From: Struthio camelus
Lineage: Eukaryota > Chordata > Aves > Struthioniformes > Struthionidae
Assembly: GCF_040807025.1 (NCBI RefSeq)
Contig: NC_090953.1
Coordinates: forward strand, 25,714,997 to 25,778,996
Direction: 5' to 3'
DNA: 64,000 nucleotides
Below are positions 1-12,900 of the stretch, in pieces. How positions within the stretch are numbered: the first letter of the stretch is position 1; the number at the start of each line of letters is the position of its first letter. The notes under the pieces were generated by a model, which saw nothing but the letters and a program-made list of their open reading frames with translations, made no database searches and was not told the DNA's origin. Both the position numbers and the translations under genes were made by a program.

Positions 1-47
1 AGCAGGGCTGTGCTTCCAGCGCACACCGGCTGCCTGGAGGGGACCCG

Positions 48-238
48 GGGCCACTGTCCTGGTGTTATGGGGCTGCTGTCCTAGGGGATATGGGACCACT
101 CTCCCAGGGGTTACGGGGTCCATGTCCTGGGCTCATGGGGCTGCTGCCCCTAGGACCTGGGGCTGCTGTCAGGGGGTTACAGGGCTGCTGTCCCAGGGTA
201 ACGGGGCTACTCTCCTGGGCCCATGTGCCACTGTCCAC
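48..238. repeat. Degenerate GC-rich minisatellite, unit about 22-23 bp
   Basis: A motif of the form GGGGCTGCTGTCC followed by a variable G-rich spacer recurs about eight times, with cores near 71, 94, 118, 140, 161, 184, 206 and 227. The copies differ by several substitutions each, so the array is old or under little homogenisation. It lies directly upstream of the RBPMS2 CpG island. Period and copy number were read by eye and are approximate. Confidence 0.6.
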
Positions 239-493
239 AGAGCCCGGGGCCGCCGTCCCGGGGAGCTTGGACCTCTACGGGGTTCAGCCCCTTCCCCGCC
301 CCATCCCAGGAGCGCCGGGGAAGGAGCAGCCCGGGCCGGTGCCAGCGGGGGCCGGTACAGGACGGGGGTGTGCCAGGGGCCGGCGGGCCCTTTAAGAAAG
401 TTGCAGCCCGAAAGTTCATCAAAGTTGAGAAAGTTTTTCGTGGAAAGGGGAAAAAAAGCCAACAACAAAAAAAAAAGCCCGCACCCCCCTCCC

Positions 494-517
494 GGGGGCG
501 GGCCGGGCCGGGATTGG
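494..517. promoter_or_regulatory. GC box and inverted CCAAT box of the RBPMS2 promoter
   Basis: A GC box (GGGGGCGGGCC, from 494) is followed by an inverted CCAAT element (ATTGG at 513-517). Further GC-box-like runs lie at about 531-556. Such elements normally bind Sp/KLF factors and NF-Y about 50-100 bp upstream of transcription starts. The role here is inferred from sequence only. Confidence 0.4.
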
Positions 518-890
518 CGGCGGGCGGCCCGGGGGCGGCCCCGGGCGGGCGGGGCGGCTGCGGGCGGGTCCCGGCCCCGCTGCTCGGTGCGCGGCGGCGG
601 CGGCGGCACCGGGAGCGGCGGCGGCGGGGGCTGGGGCTGGGGCGCGTCGGCCCCGCAGCTGCGGCTCGTTGCGCTCCACTCGGCCCCGCTCCGCCCGGCC
701 CGGCCCAGCCCGGCCCGGCCCGGCCCTTAACAGCGCCGCGGTCCCGGGGCGCCGCATGTGAGCCGGGAAGGCACCGGAACCGCCCCGCACCGCCCCGCAC
801 CGCCCCCGCGCACCGGCCCCGCACCGGCACCCGCTCCCAGCCCCGCGGAGCTCCGGAGCAGCCGGCACCCCCCGCCCCCGGCACCCCACC

Positions 891-950
891 ATGAGCAACC
901 TCAACAAGGACACCGAGCACACCAACGGCAGCGGCAACGTCGAGGAGGAG
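891..950 (+). CDS. RBPMS2: RBPMS2 coding exon 1
   Basis: Encodes residues 1-20, the short polar N-terminus ending in three Glu codons (GAGGAGGAG). It is followed directly by a GTAGGA donor and ends in phase 0. The context CCACC before ATG is a good initiation site. The reading frame stays open into the intron, so its end is set by the splice site and by family similarity. Confidence 0.95.
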
Positions 951-3900
951 GTAGGACGGCGCGCTCGGCACCGGGCGCGGGGCTGCCGCTCCTGCCGGGC
1001 CGCGGCGAGCTCGGCACGGGGCGGCGGGGCAGAGTCCCCGGGCGGCGGCCCCGGCCGCGGCGGGGCACCCGAGGACGGGGCGTCGGGGCTGCCGTACCGG
1101 AGCCGGCGTCGGGGACCAAGGACAAGGTGGTGGGACAGCAGTACTGGGGCGCCGGAGGACTGGAGACAGGGCGTCGGGGCTGATCCGGGGCTGGGGGAGC
1201 GCGGTGGTGCGGTGAGCTGGACCCCTGGTAGGGACCTGGGCACTGAGGTGTTGGGGCTGGAGCACCGTGGGTGCAGGGGCTGCCTGGGAAAGGGGGAACT
1301 GTTGGTGGGGGTTGGATTGGGGATGGGGGCCAGGCTGGTGGCAGCCTGGGGCAGGGTGAGTCCTAGCTCCTGGCTGAGAGCACCCTCACCCACTTGGTGG
1401 CCCCTGGGGCAGGGGGCCTGGCAGACCCCTGCTCCCTTCAGCTTGGCATGATGGCTGCTCCCCAGGTGGAGGCTGCTGTGGGTAGAGGGTGCCCTGGGTG
1501 CAGGGTGCCCTGTCACCAAGCCCCTGTGGCTGGAGGGACTGGGCTTCTGCAGTTGGAGGCTGCTCTGCCCGTGTGAGCTGCTAGGGACAAATTTGGTCCG
1601 CCATGGTGGAGACCTCGTCCCGCTTCCTGTGCACCAGCAGCCTGGTGGGAATGGAGGACTGGGAAGCACCTTGCCTGTAAGCCTCGTTCCCCTAGATGAC
1701 CGTTGCAAGCAGGAGCCTGGATACTGCTGGGCCCCATCCTGGGAGGGCTTGTGGGGCTTATTTTTCTCCAGCCATGTGCCGAAGCATCTGGAGCTGAGTG
1801 TGCAGTGCCGTTTGCTTGCCCTCCAGCTGCCAGAGCCGCTGGCTAGGCGCTGGCATTGCTAGTACCGCATTGTTCAGCTTGTCCTGCTCCTCGGGGAGGT
1901 GTTGGTGCAGTGGGTCGCGTGCTGCCCTCCATCTTAAAGATGGCTCCGGGAAAAGCCTGGTCATGGTAGTGTTTTGCTGCAGTCGTCCGCGCCTGGCCCT
2001 CGGGACTGGGGAGGTGCTCTGCCCCCTCCCCCAGCTCTCCTCGAGTGCGCCGTGCGCTCTTGCCGCCGCAACATGGCGCCCGGGTTGCTCCGCCACCCAC
2101 CAAGAGGGCTGGACGGTCCTGTATGCTGGCTGCTCTGGGGCTGTTGTGCCCCCTCACCTCTGGCCCTGGTGTGGGGGGAAGAGGGTGGGATGGATCGGCA
2201 GGTGACAATGATGTGGTGGCTGTAGCTTTTTTTATTCCCTGTGCAGAGCAGGGCTTAGGCGATGCAGGAGGATGCGGCTGCAGTACGGCTGGTGGCATGT
2301 CCCAGCTTCACTGGGTGGCACTGGTATGGGTGGGCAGAGAAAGTGTTTGGGTTGTTTGGGGTCCTGTGAGGCTTTCGTAGTGTGGGAAGGCTCTGTACCA
2401 GGGGTTTCATGGACTGCGTGCACGCGCAGAAGACTCAATGCGGATCCTTGATCCGATTATTCACTGGCCTGCAAAACTCCCTGGGATCAATGCCGCTTGG
2501 TGCGTCCTCGCTGATGTTGCTTTGCCTTGGCTGGGACCTTGTGGGTGGTGGCTAGGTGAGCTCTGTGAGCTGGGGGAGAGTTTGCTTGCTCCCCTGCTGC
2601 TGCTGAGGGCTGCCTAGGTTTATGGTTGGGCAAAGTGGGTGCTGGAACTGGTGTCTTTATTGCACCTGTGAGCATGAAAATCCTGTCCCTTTGGGAGGAA
2701 GAAGGGAACCTAGCCCTCCCCAGGGTGAAGCTTGGCTGGAAAACCTAGTCTTAAAGCACCCCTGGGGAATGGGGCTGGCCTTGTGATGGCAGTTGAACAG
2801 AAATGTCCCTTGCCCTCCATCATCCACCTCCTGGGTGTTTGCAGGGAGCAGGATGGTTCAGCCCAGCCTGCTAGATGGTCTACTGCCTTGCTGGGCACCC
2901 CGGTGGAGCAGGGGTGTAGCAGAAGACCAACCCAGAGGCAGCAGAGAGTGCTCGGGAGGTGGTGGCAATATGCTGCAATTGGTGTGAGCTGTCATCCAAA
3001 GAGTGCCTTGCACTTCATTCCTGTTTTTCAGCGGTGCAGTGCTCTATTGGTCCAGCTGGGAACCAGCCCCCATCCCTGGTGGGATTGCTGTTGGAAAACC
3101 CTCTCTCCTTTGGGATCCCGCTGTCGCCACAAATAATGCTGTGGGTGACTTGCTGTGGGTTGGGCTCTGCGGTGGCTGCTCTGATCCTGTGGGAGCCCTC
3201 TGAATGCTTGCTTTTCCTCCCTGGCTGACCAGGGGCTCTTTCTCATGGCAGAAGCTAATGCTGGACTAGGAGAGATCTTGGGTTCAGGGTCCTGGCTTGG
3301 CCAGAATTTGGGCTAGCCTAGGATGTGGCCAGGAGTGCTCCCCTGATAGAAGGGAGCGAACAGTCCTGTAGCAATGTTTACTTTTAATGCCAAGTTGAAT
3401 CCTTCCAGGCCAGCATAAGCAGGAGGGTGTGTTGGAATATCTTCCTGAGCTGTGTGGATGATGCTGCTGGATCCTGGTGCTGGGGACACAACTCTTTCTC
3501 ACCATGAGTCTCTGTTGGTACTTTCCAGAGCAGTTGCAGAAGGGAGACGTGTGCCCCAGCTACAGCAGGGCGAAGCTCCCAAATTCAGCCGTTCCCTTTA
3601 TCTAATCTGACAGTCCCTGGATCTCGCAGCCCCTTCCTGCCCAGTGACATGGGGAGGACAGGAATGTCTCTTGCTCCTCTCTAGGTCGTTAATGGGAATG
3701 TTAAACAAACAGGGCCTAATGTCAGTCCCTGCTGTTCCTCACCAGACACCTCCCCAAATTCGATACCTCGCCACTTACTGCTATCTTCTGTTTAGTTTTC
3801 CAGGCAGCCGCCAATCTGTGTGACAGCATACATCCCTGCCCTCCTGAGGGGTAGTGCGAGACTGTCAGCTGTCTAGATGCCACATACTCATTGCAGGCAG

Positions 3901-6900
3901 TGCTTCCTCCGGCAGCCAGAGGAGCGAGCTTGCTTGCTTGCTGTGGACGCTGCATGCTGTTTTTATATGGTTGTATTGTAATAAGGACCTCTTGTGTTTA
4001 CCCCCATTGCCACCACAGTCTTGAGTGTTCAGTGTGGATGTGTCACTTCTATTCTGGTCCTGTGGCTCATAACTGATTTGGAAGCCTGAAGTTAATCCTT
4101 GTTCCTCAGGAGGTCCCTGGAAAGTTACAGGTACCTGGGGAGCAGGGGAAATTCGGAGCCTTGTTTAGGGTCCCAAAGCAGGTGGCTGGAGTGCATTGTT
4201 ATCCCATGTGTCATCTTGTTGCTTTGTCCCTTCAAGGGAAGGGGCCAAGTCTCAAAGGCCTCCTTGTGGTGGGGGTTGCTGTCACAGTAGAGCTTGGACA
4301 TCAGGGGCTGCTAAATGTGGAGAACTTCAAACGTGAAGCTGTGCTGGAGATCTGAGCGAGGAAGTTGGGCTAAGCACAGGTAAGGACCAGGCAAAGCTAC
4401 CTGGTCATACCCTGCTGGGAAAGGATCATGTTCCCTGTTGGCCCATGGCAAGGGCTGTAGATGACATTGATTAGAGTTAGAAAATGCCCCGTTAGAGGAG
4501 GCAGAAAGCTCTTAGCTCCCAGACTGCTTCCACTGGGAGAATGGGCTGAGCTTTGGCTGGGCTAGGAGAGCGAGTACTACATTCCTGGCCTTTCTTAGCT
4601 GTTGCATGCTGGAGCTGCCAGAACCATCCAGAAATGCCACTGGTGAGCTGGCATGTGTTAGATGCTGGGTCTCTTTAGCGCTTCATGGACTGGTGCCAGA
4701 CATCTCTTGATTTTTGTAATCTCTGCTTGAGTGGACCTAGATACCTCTTGCATGCATGGATTGTAATTCTCGGACTTGAAACAAATAAGGTTAACGTAAT
4801 TTCTGAAGTCAAATGACTCTGATGCTACTCTTTGCTATGCAGAGCTCGAGGGTGTAGTAGTTATGGTCACCACTTGTTAATCTTCTTGTGTTCAATCTGG
4901 CTAAACCAGAGTGGTGTCTTAGAGCTGTTTTCATGCATCATAAAAGTATCTTCCATGTTAAATGCAGCTTTATGTTAGTGACAGATTGTTGGCTGAGCAA
5001 TACCCTGAAGTCACCATGTAGGCAGAGGTTCTGGGAACTGGTGTGTTCCCAGACCTCTTCTTAGTCTATCAATGAGCCATTCTTACTGGGGGAGGGATGT
5101 GGGAATCTCCTTGTCCTGGTGCCTCTGTAAATACCCCTTGCAGGATAGCTTCCTTTTCCTTTCTTGCCCTTTGAGTTACAAGGTTGACTGGTCTCTTAAG
5201 TAGCTTTGAGTATTGATATCCCAAGTAGTCTCTGACAGGGTAACTGTTCTTCCTTCTGCTGCCTGGCTGTGTAGCTAGTCTAGTAAACGACACCTTGTTT
5301 CAGAAATGAATCTTCCTCCTTGGCTAGTCTGAGGAGGTGCTGAGTAGAGCTTTCCCTATGTGGCCTCCTAAGGAAGGAGTTTCTGGTGTTGCAGTAGCCT
5401 GCAGCAGTTATGAAGGGCCATGCTACCATCAAAATTGGAAACCAGCAAGGGACTGTGCCTTCCCCCCCTCAAGATGGGCAAAGCAGGAAGGATGCCCTAG
5501 ATGATGTCTGGAGGGTAGCTGAGAGGGATTCAGGCTTTGCTGTCCTCCCTCATGGCTCTGCTAGAGGAATCGGCACTGAAGTCGGCTATGACTTTTGCCA
5601 GAACTGGTGCAGGAAGCTCTTGGAGGAGCCAAAAGCTCTTCTTGGCTTGCTGCTCTTGGCAGTGTTGAGCTCTGCCAAGTAATGAAGGCTGAGCTACTTG
5701 GATCATGAAGTGCTGCTTGTGCCTGTCCAGGCCTCCCAAGTGCCTGAAATGAAAGCTTTAAAGCCTTACCAGGAGGTGAATGTGGAAGTAAGATGGTCAG
5801 CACCTCATCTGTGGTGCTGAGAATCTTACCCTGGTGATTTACCTTGGTGACAGTGCCCCCTTCTTCAGAAGAGCAAGTAGGATAATGTAGCTCTGCCCAA
5901 AGCAAGTGAGAGGCAGGGCAGTGTTGGCTGTGCTAGATCTGGCTAGCTCTTCCCACCAGCCCTGCTGAGGACCAGATGCTTCAGAGGAAGGAGCAAGAGC
6001 TCCTGCAGCAAAATCTCAGACCTTCTTGCTAACCCCACTGAGGCATCTGTTGTGAGGCAGACTTTGGGCTGCCTGTTACATAGCTGAATGGCCCTGAGTC
6101 CCAGAGAGCTCTGGCCATCCCCGTGCAGTGGTGCCTTCTGGTTAGAGACTGTCTGAACTCCTTGGAGTGGCTGTAAATGTGGTGAATTGAATGGCAGCTG
6201 GTCATCTCCCTAGTGGCTTGATCCCTTTTCTTCTTCTGGGAGAAGTCAGCCTGCACCTTCTCTCTTGGAGTTCAAGCCACTAGCCAAGACCTGGCAGCCC
6301 TATCGGATCTGGAGGCAAGTCATCTCAAAAGCTTGTTCCCTGAGGAAGCCCAGAGGTATGCTTATATCACAGGCCATCCCCAGAATAGGAAAGTGCCTCC
6401 CATAGCAACAGCCACCATTATGTGAGAATGCTTTGTGTGGCAGAGGCCACAAGCATGAAGAATTCAGGTGTGCTGCAAAAAAACCATCTGCATGCCACAT
6501 GGGATGGCTGAAACTGAATTCCTCCTGTGTGCTGAATGCTGTGTAGTTGGACCTGATGAGGGAGCAGGGCAGTGGGATGCAGCCCCTGTGCTGGACAGGC
6601 TGAATCTGGGATACACCGAAGTGTGTCAGGGTAGCTGTAATCCTGAGCCAATGCAGTGTCTCTGGGGATGAGGGACCCTGGAGTGCTGCAGGCAATAGTG
6701 CTGGTGCCGTGAGAGGTTGTGTGCCAAGTGACCCTTGCGTTGGCATGGCAAGAACAAATGCTGGATGCAACATTTTGCCCACTGCATGTGGGGCCGTGGC
6801 TGGATGGGAGGCCTGAAAGCTGCCTGTCCCTGGGCCTGCTGTCTCTTGAGTCAGTCCCACCAGAGAGGGGTGGTGTTTTGGGTAATGGCTGGATGGTAGA

Positions 6901-9900
6901 GGAATGTGGAGGCAGAGCACTTGCATGAGCTCTGGGCTCTGCTTGCCATGTCCCAGGTAGAGCTCTGGGGTAGTCAGGGTTTCCTTGTTCCCAGGGCTCT
7001 GCTGCTTGGAGGCAGGAGCATGGATGCTGCTGAGGTTTGCTCCGTCTAGTGAAGATCATCTCCTGCATCTAGCCCTGTGGACAGGGATAAGATGTTGACC
7101 TCTTCTGTGTGTCCTATGGGAAGGAACAGTCTTGAGCCCAACTGGCCAGTGCAGTAGGGCAGGAGAGACAGAACATAGGTATGAGATCCTGCCTTACCTT
7201 GATGTGCCCCATTGGCTGCTGGGAGAGGGGGGGTTCTCTAGATGACAGTCACATGAGACAGCATGTGCTGACTTTGTACAATGCTCTCCTTGATCACTCT
7301 GCCCAAGCTTACCCAGACACGGGCTCTAGCTGGTGGAAACCAGGGACCTGTGGGACAGTCTGCCCACACACAGGATCTCTAGCCCTGCTGCATAGCCCAG
7401 AAGTGATTATGGAAGTGTTGCACCTCTTAATTGAGATGTTCCCTCCTGCCTTACCATGCACCTGAGGATGTAGTGGTGGGTTCTTGCATTAATGTTAGCT
7501 CAGGTCCTGGTCCTCAGCTCTATGTCAGAAGCTGTTGGCCTGGGGACGCGTGTAATCTACTTTGAAGGGCAGCAGGCCAGGGTCTGTCTGAAAGTGGATT
7601 GAGCTGTGGTTCCTGTGGGCCAGCTCTTACAGCTGTGGCTTGAAGTGCAGAGCAAGCACCCGCCTCCTCGGGGATGTACTAGAAGAGGGGAGGAAGCATC
7701 ACCTCCTGGTCTCTCACAGTGGGATGTGAGTTGGTGGAGGACTGGCTGTGACATGTTCTGTTTCTAGCTGGGGCCTTATAGCTTATGCTGTGTGCTGTAT
7801 CCATTCTTATTATGCACTCTGCCCTGCTCCCCAGGCTGTCCTTCTGGGCCGATTGTCTCATATCTGCTTTGCCTGCTACATCATATGCACTGGTTACCCA
7901 CTTGAGGTCTTGTGGGGAAGAGTGCCCTGTGGTGTGGAGGGAGGTCAAGGCATGTTGCTGGTCAGGCTTGGCATCCCTGGTGCCCTTTGGGTAGCATAGC
8001 TGCTCCCCACTGAGGAGTAGCCATGTCTTGCCCAGAGCTGGGCTGACTCAGTAGTGCCCCAGTCCTAGGGGTGCTTGGCTGCCTACTGGTGCTGTCCTCC
8101 CTACCCCCCCCCCCCCCAAAGGGGCTCCCTGCATCTGGCGTGACACTGCCATAACTACTGTAACCTCTGAGAACTGCCACAACCTCTCAGCTCATCAGTG
8201 CTTGGGGTTTGTGGAAGACTTGCTTGGTGCTGGGCTGTGAAACTGTCAGGCATGCTCTGTGGGGCCATGCTGTGGCCAGCAGCATGCCACCCCAGATCAG
8301 GGTGAGTCAAGAAGTTTGTGCAGCTCTGTGGTCATGTCCTGGCTCTGGCTACACGAGCAGAGGAGGCAGACATAGGACTGAAAGGTACCTGGGTATTTAG
8401 TTTCTGGTTGGGTGAAGCAGAGACCAGCTGCTTGGACATGGATGACTTCCTTGAGGACCCAAGGAGAGAGTATATCTTGTGAGGGTCCTGCATCCGGGCT
8501 GGTGTCTCCTGTTTGGGGCAGAGGCTGGCAGGAACTCCTCATCTCATCTGCCAGGAGCAAGGAACTCCTGGCAAAGCTCCAGCAGAAGAAGGAAGTGCAC
8601 AGAATGTGGAAAAGGGGACAGGCCACTTGGGAGGAATACAGGGACGTTGTCAGAGCGTGCAGGGATGTGACAAGGAAGGCTAAGGCCCGGTTGGAATTAA
8701 ATCTGGCAAGGGATGTCAAGGACAACAAGAAGGCCTTCTTCAAATACATCACTAGCAAAAGGAAGACTAGGGAAAACGTGGGCCCGCTGCTGAATGGGGC
8801 GGGTGCCCTGGTGACGAAGGATACAGAGAAGGCAGAGTTATTGAATGCTGCCTTTGTTTCAGTCTTCACTGCTAAGGCCAGCCTTCAGGAATTCCAGACC
8901 TTGGAGACCAGGGAGGAAGTCTGGAGAAAGGAAGACTCTCCCTTGGTGGAGGAGGATCAGGTTAGAGATCTTTTGTCCAAACTTGACCTCCATAAATCCA
9001 TGGGCCCTGATGGGATGCACCCACGAGTGCTGAGGCAGCTGGCGGATGTTATCGCTAGGCCACTCTCCATCATCTTGGCAAGGTCCTGGAGATCAGGAGA
9101 GGTGCCTGAGGACTGGAAGAAAGCCAATGTCACGCCAGTCTTCCAAAAGGGCAAGAAGGAGGAGCCAGGGAACTCCAGGCCTGTCAGCCTCCCCTCCATC
9201 CCTGGAAAGGTGATGGAACAGCTCCTCCTGGAGGTCCTCACTAAGCATGTGGAGGACAAGAAGGTGATCAGGAGTAGTCAGCATGGATTCCCCAAAGGGA
9301 AATCATGCTTGACCCCTCTGAGAGCCTTCTCTGGTGGAATGACTGGCTGGGTAGATGAGGGCAGAGCAGTGGATGCTGTCTACCTGGACTTGAGCAAGGC
9401 TTTTGACACTGTCTCCCATCACATCCTCCTAGGTAAGCTCAGGAAGTGTGGGCTAGACGAGTGGACGGTGAGGTGGCTTGAGAACTGGCTGGATGGCCGA
9501 GCTCGGAGGGTTGTGGTGAATGGCGCAGAGTCAAGTTGGAGGCCTGTGGCTAGTGGTGTCCCCCAGGGGTCAGTCCTGGGTCCAGTCTTGTTCAATATAT
9601 TCCTCAATGACCTGGAGGAAGGCACAGAGTGCACCCTCAGCAAGTTTGCTGAGGATACTAAACTGGGGGGAGAGGCTAACACCCCAGAAGACTGTGCTGC
9701 CATTCAGAGGGACCTGGACAGGCTGGAGAGGTGGGCGGAGAGGAACCTCCTGAAGTTCAACAAAGGCAAGTGCAGGGTCCTGCACCTAGGCAGGAATAAT
9801 CCCCTGCACCAGTACGGGCTGGGGGTTGACCTGCTGGAAAGTAGCTCTGCAGAGAAGGACCTGGGAGTGCTGGTGGACAACAAGTTAAGCATGAGGCAGC

Positions 9901-12900
9901 AGTGTGCCCTTGTGGCCAAGAAGGCCAATGGTCTCCTGGGGTGCATGAGGCAGAGTGTTGCCAGCAGGTGGAGGGAGGTGATCCTGCCCCTCTCCTCAGG
10001 CCTGGGGAGGCCTCACCTGGAGCACTGTGTCCAGTTCTGGGCTCCCCAGTACAAGAGAGACACGGCACTCCTGGAGAGAGTCCAGCGGAGGGCTACCAAG
10101 ATGATTAGAGGGCTGGAGCACCTCTCCTAGGAAGAAAGACTGCAAGAGCTGGGCCTGTTCAGCCTGGAGAAGAGAAGATTGAGAGGGGATCTCATCAACG
10201 TGTACAAGTATCTGCAGGGGGAGTGTCAAGAGGATGAGGCCAGCCTCATCTCCGTGGTGCCCAGCAACAGGCCAAGAGGCAATGGGCACAAACTGAACCA
10301 CAGGAAGTTCCACCTGAACCTGAGGAAAAACTTCTTCCCTGTGAGGGTGACAGAGCATTGGAACAGGTTGCCCACAGAGGTAGTGGAGTCTCCTTCCCTG
10401 GAGATATTCAAAACCCGTCTGGATGTGATCCTGGGCAATCTGCTCTAGGTGACCCTGCTTGAGCAGGGAGGTTGGACTAGATGATCTCCAGAGGTCCCTT
10501 CCAACCTAAATGATTCTGTGATCTCACTTCTGCATCTACTGGCTGGAGAATGAATTCCTAGGTGTGGGCAGGAGGAGATGGTCTGAAGCAGACTTCTGTG
10601 GTGTGCTATCATGAGCTATCCCCCATGAATTCAGTGTGATGGGCTGTGTAGTGCAAGTATGAATGTGAGCGTCTTCTGGCATGTTGGCTGTGAGACTCTA
10701 CCTTAGCACATTTCTCAGCAAGGTGGAAAGCTGGGGGCTGTGGTGGCAGACTGGGAAGGGTGCTGTGCCAACCACTCCGTGAGCTGGGGAAGCTCTGCCT
10801 GATGTGCCTAGTTGGGAGAGTAATTCAATGGGAGCAGGGGCAAACCCTTCCTGGCCTCCCCAAATGCTTCAACAGCTTTGAACCTGTTGCTGTGTCCCTA
10901 GCACCTATGGGTGATGTGCCTCCCCCCACCCCCCTGTGATGTACTGTGAAGACAGGGGACAAGACTTGGTATGGTGAGCAGGAGGAAGTCTCCAACACAG
11001 AGTCAGACCAGCAGTGCTTCCTCTGCTCAGGCCATGGCCTAATCTTGGGTGCTCTCCCGTTATGTCTGGACTTATCTTCAGCCATGTGCTTCCGGCTCAG
11101 TTGAGCAGAAACCAGCGCCCGTCCCTCCTTCCCTCCTCACTTAAACGCTTTCCTGCCCTGACCACAGTGGCTGGGCTGAGCCCTGTTAAGATTTCCCCCT
11201 CAATGTGGAGGAAGAGCAAATGTTCATTTTGGGGGGGGGGGGGGGGGGGGGGGAACATGATCCAGCTATAAGCTGAGTTGTATAGAACACCACAGCCTCG
11301 GGCCCAATACCAGTGCTCAGCTAGGTTGCACTTTCTTGCAGTCTGCCCCTTGTGTCCCTGTCCCCAGGCTAACAGGATGTTGTCTCTTGAGTGTGTCTCA
11401 TGTGAAAGGCTAATTTGAGAGGAACATGCTTGAAGCCCTCCTTGCTTTGAGTGCTGGGAGAGGACTGTGGTTCAAGGCTGCTTTCCTCTAGGGATATGGC
11501 CTAGGTGAACATCTTCCCACTGCCCCAGCTGCTGGGGCTGTCGCTGTTCTGTGCTTCCTGGCTGGAGCAGCTCCTGGACTGATCCTGCACCCGGGCGCAG
11601 CAGTAGCCTGCCTGCTGGCCCTTTGAGCTGCCCAAGGATGTTATAACTCTGCCAGTGCTGGAGCTGCAAGCAGGCAGCCAGCTTGTGCAGCCTATCTACT
11701 GTCAAGTGCTGGTGGTGGGGGGGAAAGTGAGGCACAGGGTGGCAAAGGAACCTGTTTCCTTCTGAGGAGGTATGCTCCATAACATTGGGACTGCTCTGCC
11801 TTCCTGCTAAGCTGCAGCTGGCAGCAAATCAGCCTCTCTCCACCAGTTGCCCTCTCCCCTATGTTTGCTGGGGGTTTTACATGCTGAGGAGCAAAACTGC
11901 CTAGCACCAGGTCTTCCTAAAGCAGTGGCAGGAACTCTTTAGGCCCTGGGCTGATCTGGTGTGGTGAGATTAGAGTGCCAGCTGCTGTGAAGTCCTTAAT
12001 CTCCATGGTTGGGTTCCCAAATGTTTCCCTCTCTGCAGCCTTGTTTTGCAAGCTTGGTTCCCTGTGTTTTGCAGCTGTGCCTTATAAGTCTCGGCTCCTA
12101 GAGCAGCCTGCAGGCTTGCCGCATTCCAGCAGCCTCGTGTCAAGTGGCCCCAGCTGCGTTGCATCCAGGACTAGGGTTTGGCAGTGCTGTTGTGGCTCTG
12201 CTAACAACCCCAGGACTGCTGCCCTGCTCCTGGGGAGCTGGGTGCCAGAGTGGAGCCCCACGTTCCTCCCAGGATGTGTGGTGGAGTGGGATGCTCTGTG
12301 CTGCAAGCAGTGTGTGAGGTGGTACAGTTACGATTGTAGCCATGTAGGTCTCGATCACCAGAGCAGCCTTCTGAAAAGCCTCTCTTTGTTGTTAGTGTTG
12401 GAGTATCAGTGCTTGCAGTGGCACTTCCAAAAGTAGGCCCTCCCATGGGAATAGCTGTGGTGCCTGTGCCTCTGAACAAGGAGGCTGGGGCTATTGGGCA
12501 GCCTGGGTCAGAGGCTGAGCCCTCAGGGACCCAGTGTGTGGGTCAGGGAATCGCCTGCCAGGGAAGGGCTGCCTTTAGGGTGCTGTGTGGGAGCTTGTCC
12601 CTGCTCTTGGTGGGGTGGTACTGGGCTCCCTTGATGTGCTGAGCTCTGGTGGTACAGGCAAGAGGCTCAGTGCAGAGCTTGGTGCCATTCCCATGGAAAT
12701 GCTGGTGTTCCTGAGTGGAGTGTTCCAGGCAAACCAGCAGGTACCTATCTGCAGCTGGGGGTAGCTCACTTGGAGAGGGTGGCTGTCTGGTGGCACAGGG
12801 ATAGGTAAGGCACAGTCCTGCTTCTGAAATCCTGATGAGCTAGCTGCCCTTGGGCATCTGCTAATCTCTGGCTGTAAAGGCTTGTGTGCTCCAGGTGCTG

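Larger units (their letters stand above)
230..1130. promoter_or_regulatory. CpG island spanning RBPMS2 promoter, 5' UTR and first exon
   Basis: This stretch is extremely GC-rich with dense CpG, in clear contrast to the intron beyond about 1200. It surrounds the RBPMS2 start codon at 891. No convincing TATA box is seen, so a dispersed CpG-island promoter is likely. The transcription start site cannot be placed from sequence; it probably lies between about 540 and 780. Many long open frames on both strands here are composition artefacts. Confidence 0.75.

Noticed and set aside
951-1451. Continuation of the RBPMS2 exon 1 frame past 950
   Set aside because: A donor site at 951 and the family sequence show that the coding part ends at 950; the rest is intron read in frame.
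207-1708. Long open frames on the minus strand across the RBPMS2 CpG island
   Set aside because: They are Pro/Ala/Arg/Gly-rich translations of GC-rich DNA with no domain. Stop codons are rare here because of composition.
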